A stretch of DNA of 53,101 nt from Bryobacterales bacterium (lineage in GTDB: Bacteria > Acidobacteriota > Terriglobia > Bryobacterales > Bryobacteraceae). A program made the position numbers and the translations under genes. Below the pieces are notes generated by a model, which ran no database searches, was not told where the DNA came from, and saw only the letters and a list, made by a program, of their open reading frames with translations. Shown in pieces: positions 7,869-14,518 of this stretch (positions are counted from its first letter, which is position 1; each line of letters opens with the position of its first letter). The DNA lies in the NCBI GenBank assembly GCA_003166865.1, contig PMUP01000056.1:1-53101 (forward strand), in the 5' to 3' direction.

Positions 7869-8658
7869 TGAGTAATTCAATAACGCCGATGCGAGTAGTG
7901 CGAGAAACGTCTCAGGCCTCTGCATTGGATTATTGCTGTTCACCTGCTGCGCCCTCTCAGCCCAGAACGCAGAGCATCGCGTTCGGAATATTGTTCTGGT
8001 ACATGGTGCCTGGGCAGATGGTTCCGGCTGGAAAGGCGTCTACGACATTCTTGTCCAGGATGGCTACAGCGTCAGCATCGTTCAGGAGCCGGAGACGTCC
8101 TTCCAGGAGGATGTCGCCGCTACGAAGCGCGTTCTTGCTCAACAGAATGGTCGGTGCATACTTGTCGCTGACAGCCACGGGGGGGCCGTAATTACCGAGG
8201 CCGGCACGGATTCATCAGTCGCCGGTTTGGTGTACATCGCAGCCCACATGCCAGATGCGGGAGAAAATGAGGCGGACGACGGAAAGCGATTCCCAAGTGA
8301 CCTGAGCAAGTCTAACGCGATTAGAAAGACAGCGGACGGATTCACCTATCTTGACCCGGCGCAGTTTCATGAGTACTTCGCGGCCGACCTGCCTGCTGAG
8401 CAGGCCGCTTTCATGGCGCGATCGCAAGTGCTGAACGCAGCTGACAATTTCAAGGCAGTCATCACCACGCCCGCGTGGCGAAGTAAACCAAGCTGGATGC
8501 TGGTGGCGACAAAAGACAGAACCATCAACCCCGACCTCGAACGATGGTATGCTGCGCGAGCTAATAGTCACAAGTTCGAAGTCTCGGGCGCCAGCCACTC
8601 GGTCTACGTCTCCCGGCCGAAAGAAGTTGCAGCTGTGATCGAAGAAGCTGCATCCTAG
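7869..8658 (+). CDS. Secreted alpha/beta hydrolase (frameshift near the start)
   Basis: The enzyme frame is open from about 7876 to 8658. It contains NIVLVHGAWADGSGW (oxyanion region), the nucleophile elbow ADSHGG with Ser about 81 counted from 7933, Asp in ATKDRT and His in GASHSV, typical of the EstC/salicylate-esterase-like branch. The only well-placed start, ATG 7869 behind AGGAG, is in another frame. Adding one A to the AA at 7879-7880 joins MSNS to NNADASSARNVSG and a proper signal peptide GLCIGLLLFTCCALSAQ. I therefore infer a one-base deletion. If the sequence is right, translation could begin only at TTG 7933, leaving a leader too short for export. Confidence 0.75.
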
Positions 8659-8701
8659 TCCCAGTAAAAGCCTCTCTAACGGAAGACCAAGAATAAAGAT
8701 T

Positions 8702-10357
8702 ATGAATAGTGACAAAGCGCCTGAGCCAAGAAACTGGTGCACGCGCCGGGACGAGAAAAGGAGACGGATGGAATCGGTCCGCTCCTGGATGGACGGGCCG
8801 GTGTTGCAGGCGGGGCGCATCGTCGATGCCCTGCATCTGCTCATTCAGCCTGGCGACCGCATTGTGCTGGAGGGCGATAACCAGAAGCAGGCGGACTTTC
8901 TCTCGCGCTCACTCGCCAAGTGCGATCCGAAAAAGCTATATGACCTGCACCTGGTCATCTCCAGCATCAGCCGGCCCGAGCATCTGACGCTTTTCGAGCT
9001 TGGCATAGCCAGGAAGGTGGACTTCGCCTTCGCCGGTCCACAAAGCCTGCGCGTCGCCCAGTTGCTGGAAGACGGCGTACTCGAGATCGGAGCGATCCAC
9101 ACCTACGTGGAGCTCTACGCCCGACTGCTGGTCGATCTGATCCCGAGCGCCGTTCTGGTGTGTGCCGAGCAGGCAGATCACGAGGGCAATCTCTACACTG
9201 GACCGAACACGGAGGACACGCCGGTGATCGTGGAGGCGGCCGCGTTCCATGATGGCATCGTGATCGTACAAGCGAACACGATCGTCGACAAGCTGCCTCG
9301 CGTCGACATACCCGGCTCATGGGTGGACGTTGTGGTGCTTGCGGATCGCCCGTTTGCGGTCGAGCCGCTCTTCACGCGTGATCCGCGGCAGATCACCGAG
9401 CTGCAGATCCTGATCGGCATGATGGTCATTCGTGGCGTGTATGAGCGGCACAAGGTTCACTCGCTGAATCACGGCATTGGATTCGATACGGCCGCGATCG
9501 AACTGCTGCTGCCTACGTTTGGCGAATCGCTTGGACTGCGCGGGAAGATTTGTGAGCACTGGACGCTCAATCCTCATCCGACACTGATCCCCGCCGTCGA
9601 AAGCGGCTGGGTTAAGAGCATGCACTGCTTCGGCAGCGAGGTGGGCATGGATGACTATCTCCGAGCGCGTCCGGATATTTATTTCACTGGGCGCGACGGC
9701 AGTCTGCGCTCGAACCGCGTCCTGTGCCAACTCGCCGGCCAATATGCCGTGGACGCGTTTGTGGGAGCTACGCTTCAAATGGACGGTGACGCCAACTCCT
9801 CTACGGTGACAACCGGAAGGCTGGCTGGTTTTGGCGGAGCACCCAACATGGGCAGCGATGCGCGCGGCCGCCGTCACACGACGCCAGCATGGCTCGACAT
9901 GATGACGAGCAAGGAGCAAGTGGCGCGTGGCCGCAAGCTGGTGGTGCAGACGCTGGAAACCTTCCATAACGGTAGAGATCCGGCATTCGTAGAGGTGCTG
10001 GATGCGGTTGCGGTGGGCCGGAAGGCGTCGATGCCAATCGCGCCCGTCATGATCTACGGCGACGACGTGACCCACGTGGTGACTGAGGAAGGGGTCGCCT
10101 ATCTTTATAAAGCAGAGGGCACAGAGGAGCGCAGGAACGCACTGGCTGCGGTCGCCGGCGTCAGCCCCATAGGACTGCGAGCAAAACCTGAGCAGACCGC
10201 AACACTGCGACAGAAAGGCATCGTCGCACTGCCCGAAGACCTTGGTGTGCATCGCAAGCAAGCTACTCGTTCGCTGCTCGCAGCCCGGAGCAGATACTCA
10301 TCTCGTTGTTCCTTGCCAGATAATTGTAAGAGGAATGGTGATAGAAGTAGCACGTGA
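8702..10357 (+). CDS. mdcA: Malonate decarboxylase alpha subunit (acetyl-ACP:malonate ACP transferase), 3' end lost
   Basis: Strong match to MdcA from residue 10 on. It has VLEGDNQKQADFLSRSLAK, IGAIHTYVELYARL, NLYTGPNTEDTP, HGIGFDTAAIELLLPT, MTSKEQVARG and VVTEEGVAYL, ending in EDLGVHRKQATRSLLAARS at about 10291. Family members then have about 25 more residues. Here the frame runs for 21 unrelated codons that lie antisense to a PIN-toxin gene. MdcA swaps malonate for acetate on the decarboxylase acyl carrier protein and needs MdcC, D, E, B, G and H, none of which is in the window. ATG 8702 is supported by the conserved N-terminus (NWCTRRDEKRRR). The gene is probably a non-functional or repurposed orphan. 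Confidence 0.88.
   Translation: MNSDKAPEPRNWCTRRDEKRRRMESVRSWMDGPVLQAGRIVDALHLLIQPGDRIVLEGDNQKQADFLSRSLAKCDPKKLYDLHLVISSISRPEHLTLFELGIARKVDFAFAGPQSLRVAQLLEDGVLEIGAIHTYVELYARLLVDLIPSAVLVCAEQADHEGNLYTGPNTEDTPVIVEAAAFHDGIVIVQANTIVDKLPRVDIPGSWVDVVVLADRPFAVEPLFTRDPRQITELQILIGMMVIRGVYERHKVHSLNHGIGFDTAAIELLLPTFGESLGLRGKICEHWTLNPHPTLIPAVESGWVKSMHCFGSEVGMDDYLRARPDIYFTGRDGSLRSNRVLCQLAGQYAVDAFVGATLQMDGDANSSTVTTGRLAGFGGAPNMGSDARGRRHTTPAWLDMMTSKEQVARGRKLVVQTLETFHNGRDPAFVEVLDAVAVGRKASMPIAPVMIYGDDVTHVVTEEGVAYLYKAEGTEERRNALAAVAGVSPIGLRAKPEQTATLRQKGIVALPEDLGVHRKQATRSLLAARSRYSSRCSLPDNCKRNGDRSST
10292..10327. other. Recombination junction between mdcA and the PIN-toxin gene
   Basis: MdcA similarity on the plus strand stops at about 10291 and PIN-domain similarity on the minus strand stops at about 10327, so both genes lose their 3' ends at the same spot. 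The intervening 36 bases match neither family. No inverted repeat, target duplication or transposase is visible at the join. Confidence 0.55.
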
Positions 10358-10455
10358 TCCCGTGACCCTACGACGAGCTGAAGAAGTTCCCGGGACGGCC
10401 CTCGGGCTTTTGCGTTGGCACGAACAAGAATATTTGTATCGAGAACAATTCTCAT
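10327..10455 (-). pseudogene. PIN-domain toxin (VapC-like), N-terminal fragment
   Basis: The minus-strand frame starting at ATG 10455 reads MRIVLDTNILVRANAKARGP and then HVLLLSPFLL. This is the first strand, with the catalytic Asp of DTN, and the beginning of a PIN ribonuclease domain of the PIN_3 type. From about residue 44 the similarity ends and the frame runs on into antisense mdcA until 10105. The remaining roughly 90 residues, with the other acidic catalytic residues, are gone, so it cannot be an active RNase. Its ATG overlaps the antitoxin stop codon (ATGA at 10452-10455), the usual coupling in VapBC operons. Confidence 0.7.
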
Positions 10456-10729
10456 CCGCGGCTGTGCCGCAAGTGATCAACAGCCTCATCGATCGCAGCA
10501 TCAAGTTCGTCATCAGAGACGTCGCTGACCTTCGCGGCTCGTCGGGTTAAGAAGGCTTCAAGCCTCTCGGCAACTAACGCGCGGCTCTTAGAAGGCGCAA
10601 TTTGCTGAGGCGGAACAGCGGCAATGCTAACCTCCTCGTCGGCATCGATCGGCCTGCCCAACAGTTGCTCGACAGCGGACTTCAAGCGCGGGGGAGTTCG
10701 CCTGGCTTTTGAATCGAGACATTGTGCAT
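10452..10729 (-). pseudogene. Antitoxin of the PIN-toxin module, with a one-base frameshift
   Basis: The frame from ATG 10729 encodes MHNVSIQKPGELPRA and stops. The shifted frame from 10685 continues LKSAVEQLLGRP through AERLEAFLTRRAAKVSDVSDDELDAAI to the end. Adding one C to the run of five (10690-10694, G on the plus strand) gives ELPPRLKSAVEQLLGRP and one continuous protein of about 92 residues, the standard layout of antitoxins paired with PIN toxins (DNA-binding N-terminus, acidic C-terminus that masks the toxin). Without the correction only a TTG start at 10685 remains. The module has lost its toxin, so selection on it may be relaxed. Confidence 0.6.
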
Positions 10730-10878
10730 GGCGTGAGTTTCTCTATCCATGATCGTTCCAAGTGGAGCCGCCCCGAAGAACCGCGTGAGACAACCCACCC
10801 AAACTGCCCACCCACAGACGTGTTTCGGGTACCTAAATTCAATTGTTTTAAAATATATTTGGTGTATAACCAAGGTGT
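10730..10878. other. AT-rich intergenic stretch between the antitoxin and the tRNA fragment
   Basis: No gene is seen. On the minus strand this is the upstream region of the antitoxin, and an AT-rich patch at 10841-10863 could hold its promoter. Nothing matches the missing 5' half of the tRNA. Confidence 0.35.
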
Positions 10879-10940
10879 TAGAGTAAGGCACTTGGCTACG
10901 AACCAGAAGGTCGCATGTTCGAGTCATGCCGGGCGCACCA
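10879..10940 (+). tRNA. 3' fragment of tRNA-Arg (anticodon ACG), probable attachment-site remnant
   Basis: The last 62 bases of a tRNA are present: the end of the D arm, anticodon stem-loop with loop CTACGAA (anticodon ACG, Arg), variable loop, T arm GCATG-TTCGAGT-CATGC, 3' acceptor strand CGGGCGC, discriminator A and encoded CCA ending at 10940. The matching 5' acceptor strand (GCGCCCG) and 5' D arm are absent; the AT-rich sequence before 10879 does not pair. This is the pattern left at the distal end of an element integrated into a tRNA 3' end. The intact gene should lie upstream of this window, placing bases 1-10,878 inside the element. Confidence 0.6.
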
Positions 10941-10960
10941 AAAACCTCAAACCTGTTGGC

Positions 10961-11371
10961 CTATTTCTCCGGCTTGTCATCCGGGCCGCCGGTGCCCGTG
11001 GAGCCCAGAAACAGCTTGGTCCCGTCGGCGAAGGTGAGGTCGCGGCCGTTGGCGCGATTCGACGAGTCTTTGGCTTGATAGCCCTCCACTACGATCTCGC
11101 TTCCCACAGGAAGAGAGTTCTTGGTGAATCCGCGCCGGAGCAGAGCGTTCGGGCTGCCGCCTTCGATCATCCAATTGGTGACCGTGCCGTCGGGGTTCTT
11201 GACGTCCATATGAATCCATGAGTGGGGATTGATCCACTCCATCTGTGTGACCGTGCCCTTGAGCTTCACCGGCTTCGTGGGATCGAATTCCGCAGCGAAG
11301 GAATGGTGCGCCCAGACGGAGGGCGAGGCGATAGAGAATGCAGCGATTGCAATCAGCACTTTTATCCGCAT
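10961..11371 (-). CDS. Small periplasmic DUF6152 family protein
   Basis: A 136-residue protein with signal peptide MRIKVLIAIAAFSIASPSVWA. The mature protein starts with the hallmark HHSFAAEFD, followed by KLKGTVTQMEWINPHSWIHMDV and GSEIVVEGYQAKDSS. The family is a small beta-rich periplasmic fold of unknown function, and the N-terminal His pair suggests metal binding, which is inference. It is the second gene of a minus-strand pair, 6 bases after the WEGDTLVV protein. The same two families are adjacent again at 25944-27115 in the opposite order. Its 3' end lies 20 bases from the tRNA fragment. Confidence 0.85.
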   Translation of the reverse strand: MRIKVLIAIAAFSIASPSVWAHHSFAAEFDPTKPVKLKGTVTQMEWINPHSWIHMDVKNPDGTVTNWMIEGGSPNALLRRGFTKNSLPVGSEIVVEGYQAKDSSNRANGRDLTFADGTKLFLGSTGTGGPDDKPEK

Positions 11372-11377
11372 GGCAAG

Positions 11378-12382
11378 TTATTTCCCGGCCGCCTGAGCCG
11401 CTTTCTCCTCGGCGCGCGCGCCGCTCAGGTTATTCCTCATTCCATAATTGCCTTCGTGGCAGGCGTATTCGAAGATCGGTCCGTCGATCTTGGTCATGGG
11501 CATCTCGCCGCTCCACGATTTGGTCCAAGTGGCCGGGTCTTCCACCGTGAATTGGTAAAGGATCCGATCGTCCGCCTGGCGCGTGAAACGTTCCACGACG
11601 TGGAGATTTTCGCTAGAGCCGCGGAACGCAGTGCGACCCGTGAAGTTGGTGGTATCGACGACCAGGGTATCGCCTTCCCAGTGACCCCGCGAGTCCCCGA
11701 ACCATTGGCGGATGTTGGCCGCCAGATGCGGGCTCCCATCGGTGGGGATGACGCGCACGTCGTGAATCATCTCTTGCAGAATGGCCACGTATCCGGGACC
11801 CTGCACAATCTGGAGATTGCTGTTGTAGCCTGCGGGCTGGATGGGCGGCCCTTCGTTGGGCCACATGATGCATTGTTCACCGAGCGACCGATTCTCCGGT
11901 CCGTCGAATTCGTGTCCCTTGTTGGCCGCGGCGCGCGCCGCGTTCCTTTGCTGCGCCTCCGGGATCATGGGAGGGATTCTTCCTTCCGGACCGACGATGA
12001 GCGAGGTCCGGATGCTCGCGGCCACCTGCGACTGGCCCTTTTCGAGCCCGAATTGAGCCATGCTGTAATGCACGTCGCCGTAGGTTCCCGGCGCGGCCAC
12101 TTCGTGGACCGCCAGCGTCTTCTTTTCGTACGCTTCGGCTTCTTCCTTGGTGAAGAATTCCTTGGCGCCGAGATCCTTGGGCCGCTCGAGCGGCGTTACG
12201 CTGGCCGTGCTCCATACGCCTTCGAGATTGGGCTGGCCGTCGGCGGTGCGGGCTCTGGCTGGCGTGGCGGTTGCAACTTTAGCGGCTGCCGGGACTGCCT
12301 GGGCGAAAGCTGACACGGGCGCGAATGCGAACAGAGCTGCGGCGGCGGAAAGCATCCGGCAAATCGGGGATCGAGGATTCAT
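11378..12382 (-). CDS. Secreted protein of the acidobacterial WEGDTLVV family (copy 1)
   Basis: A 334-residue protein with signal peptide (cleavage near AFAQA, residue 28). The mature part begins with the motif DGQPNLEGVW, then FGDSRGHWEGDTLVVDTTNF around residues 228-247 and FTVEDPATWTKSW. Two paralogues in the window (26342-27115 and 35136-35963) share the D-G-x-P-x-L-x-G-x-W start, G-x-W-(E/D)-G-D-x-x-V-V, and the (V/T)(D/E)DP-x-(T/A)(W/F)(T)K-(S/P)W end. The family is common in Acidobacteria and has no assigned function. No catalytic motif is recognisable. Transcribed with the DUF6152 gene, divergently from the quinoprotein gene with 135 bases between the starts. Confidence 0.8.
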   Translation of the reverse strand: MNPRSPICRMLSAAAALFAFAPVSAFAQAVPAAAKVATATPARARTADGQPNLEGVWSTASVTPLERPKDLGAKEFFTKEEAEAYEKKTLAVHEVAAPGTYGDVHYSMAQFGLEKGQSQVAASIRTSLIVGPEGRIPPMIPEAQQRNAARAAANKGHEFDGPENRSLGEQCIMWPNEGPPIQPAGYNSNLQIVQGPGYVAILQEMIHDVRVIPTDGSPHLAANIRQWFGDSRGHWEGDTLVVDTTNFTGRTAFRGSSENLHVVERFTRQADDRILYQFTVEDPATWTKSWSGEMPMTKIDGPIFEYACHEGNYGMRNNLSGARAEEKAAQAAGK

Positions 12383-12517
12383 CCAAGGCTCCTTCTCGGT
12401 GCTGGTAGTCTTGCGCCTTTCATCTTATCCAATATTCTCTAATATTCACAGGGGATGAGTTTGTCGCGAGGTACGGATATAATCTCAGGGGTTGTTTCCG
12501 GTTCGAAGGAGAAAAGC

Positions 12518-14500
12518 ATGAAGCGGATTTTGTCTGGTGTGGTTCCGGCGATTTGTGTGCTCGCGTGCGCGCTACCTCTCGGCGCGCAGTCCGGAGCGAC
12601 GAAAGGAGAGTGGCGGGCCTACGGCGGGGACCTCGGCAACACGCACTACTCGCCACTCGACCAGATCAGCGCGGCCAATTTCAGCAAGCTCCAGGTCGCC
12701 TGGCGATTTAAGACGGACAACCTTGGCCCGCGTCCGGAATTCAACTTCGAGGGAACGCCGCTGATGGCGAACGGGGTGATTTATTCGACCGCTGGAACGC
12801 GCCGGGCCGTGGTCGCTCTGGATGCGGCGACGGGCGAGTTGCTGTGGGTGCATGGCGAACATGAGGGCGCGCGTGGCACGGCCGCTCCGCGCCAGCTATC
12901 GGGTCGCGGATTGGCGTACTGGACCGACGGCCGCGAAGAGCGAATCTTGTACGTGACGCCCGGCTACCGGCTGGTGGCTCTGAATGCCAAAACCGGTAAT
13001 CTCGTGCCCGGGTTCGGCCAGGCCGGCTTAGTGGATCTGAAACTCGAGGACGATCAGGAAATCGACCTGGTGACGGGAGAGGTCGGCTTGCACGCGACGC
13101 CAGTGGTGGCCAACGACGTCGTGATTGTGGGAGCGGCGCACCGGCCGGGCGGCGTGGTGAAGAGCAAGACCAACGTAAAAGGCTTCGTCCGCGGGTTCGA
13201 TGTGCGAACCGGCAAGCGGCTCTGGATCTTTCACACCATCCCGCGATCGGACGAATTCGGATACGACACCTGGGAAAAAGATTCCGCGTCCTACACCGGC
13301 AACACCGGAGTGTGGGGCCAGGTCAGCGTGGACGAGCAATTGGGGATGGCCTTCATCCCGGTGGAGCTGCCGACCGGCGATTATTACGGCGGTCATCGCC
13401 CCGGAAATGGTCTCTTTGGCGAAACTGTGCTGGCCGTAGATCTGAAAACGGGGCAGCGCAAATGGCATTATCAGCTGGTGCACCACGGAATCTGGGACAT
13501 GGATATTCCGTGCGCGCCGATGCTGGTCGACATCACCGTGAACGGGCGCACCGTTAAGGCGGTCGCCCAGCCGACCAAGCAAGCGTTCCTGTACGTCTTC
13601 GATCGCATTACCGGTAAACCGATTTGGCCGTTCGAGGAGCGGCCGGTCGAGCAGACGACGGTGCCGGGCGAGAAGACCAGCCCGACACAACCGTTTCCGA
13701 CCAAGCCCCCGGCCTACGATCTGCAAGGTTTCTCCGTTGACGACGTTCTCGATTTCACGCCTGAGTTGAAAGCGGAAGCGTTAAAGGTGGTTTCCAAATA
13801 TCACCTGGGTCCGGTTTTCACGCCGGCTGTAGTGAGCAAGCCGGAGGGTCCATACGCCACGCTGGCGATGGGTACCGCGGGTGGCGGCACCAATTGGGCG
13901 GGCGGCTCTTACGATCCTGAAACTCACATCGCGTATATCCCTTCGCAGCGAAGCCCGACAGCGATTGGTCTCATTCCTGGCGATCCGAAAGTGACCGACA
14001 TGATGTTCATGGCTGGAAGCGCCGCGGCCAGAACCGGCAGCGGTGGAACTGGCGAAGCTGGGGGCCCCGGTCTCACCATTCAGGGCTTGCCGCTGGTGAA
14101 ACCGCCCTACGGAAGCATCAGCGCGATCGATTTGAACAAAGGCGAGATCCTCTGGCACATCGCGAACGGGGACACTCCGGACAATATCCGTGATAATCCC
14201 GCGCTCAAGGGCCTCAGTATTCCTCGCACCGGAAGGTCTGGAGTTTTCGGCGTACTGGTGACCAAGACGCTGGTGATTTGTGGCGAACGAAGCGCGGGCA
14301 GGTCGGCTGTGATGCTGCGAGCCTACGACAAAGCGACCGGCCAAGAGGTCGGCGCGGTGCCGATGCCCGCTGGACAGACGGGCACGCCGATGACCTACAC
14401 GCACAACGGGAAGCAATACGTCGTTGTTGCGATCGCTGGTCCGGGATTTCCGGCCGAATTGATCGCGTTCAAGCTGCCGGACGAGGAGCGCAAGAACTAA
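12518..14500 (+). CDS. Periplasmic PQQ-dependent dehydrogenase (quinoprotein)
   Basis: ATG 12518 follows AAGGAG closely and gives a clear signal peptide ending at PLGAQSG; 660 residues. The mature protein is an eight-bladed PQQ propeller of the membrane glucose/quinate dehydrogenase style: WRAYGGDLGNTHYSPLDQI at the N-terminus, the W-docking repeats LDAATGELLW, FDVRTGKRLWIF and VDLKTGQRKWHYQLVHHGIW, DMDIPCAPMLVDI, and INLNKGEILW-type ends. No heme-binding CxxCH and no N-terminal transmembrane bundle are present, so electrons must leave to a separate carrier. The next gene encodes a diheme protein, an obvious candidate. Substrate unknown, probably an alcohol or sugar. No PQQ biosynthesis genes are in the window. 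Confidence 0.88.
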   Translation: MKRILSGVVPAICVLACALPLGAQSGATKGEWRAYGGDLGNTHYSPLDQISAANFSKLQVAWRFKTDNLGPRPEFNFEGTPLMANGVIYSTAGTRRAVVALDAATGELLWVHGEHEGARGTAAPRQLSGRGLAYWTDGREERILYVTPGYRLVALNAKTGNLVPGFGQAGLVDLKLEDDQEIDLVTGEVGLHATPVVANDVVIVGAAHRPGGVVKSKTNVKGFVRGFDVRTGKRLWIFHTIPRSDEFGYDTWEKDSASYTGNTGVWGQVSVDEQLGMAFIPVELPTGDYYGGHRPGNGLFGETVLAVDLKTGQRKWHYQLVHHGIWDMDIPCAPMLVDITVNGRTVKAVAQPTKQAFLYVFDRITGKPIWPFEERPVEQTTVPGEKTSPTQPFPTKPPAYDLQGFSVDDVLDFTPELKAEALKVVSKYHLGPVFTPAVVSKPEGPYATLAMGTAGGGTNWAGGSYDPETHIAYIPSQRSPTAIGLIPGDPKVTDMMFMAGSAAARTGSGGTGEAGGPGLTIQGLPLVKPPYGSISAIDLNKGEILWHIANGDTPDNIRDNPALKGLSIPRTGRSGVFGVLVTKTLVICGERSAGRSAVMLRAYDKATGQEVGAVPMPAGQTGTPMTYTHNGKQYVVVAIAGPGFPAELIAFKLPDEERKN

Positions 14501-14518
14501 TGTAGACTTTTCGTAGAG

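Noticed and set aside
9317-10261. Minus-strand frame of 314 codons
   Set aside because: Antisense of mdcA, whose plus-strand similarity is unambiguous.
10864-10940. Complete tRNA-Arg gene
   Set aside because: The 5' acceptor strand and the 5' half of the D arm do not pair with the 3' half; only the 3' 62 bases fit.
11222-12313. Plus-strand open frame of 363 codons
   Set aside because: It is the antisense of the secreted WEGDTLVV gene and the DUF6152 gene; residue content is unlike a real protein and the minus-strand gene has a clear leader and family motifs.
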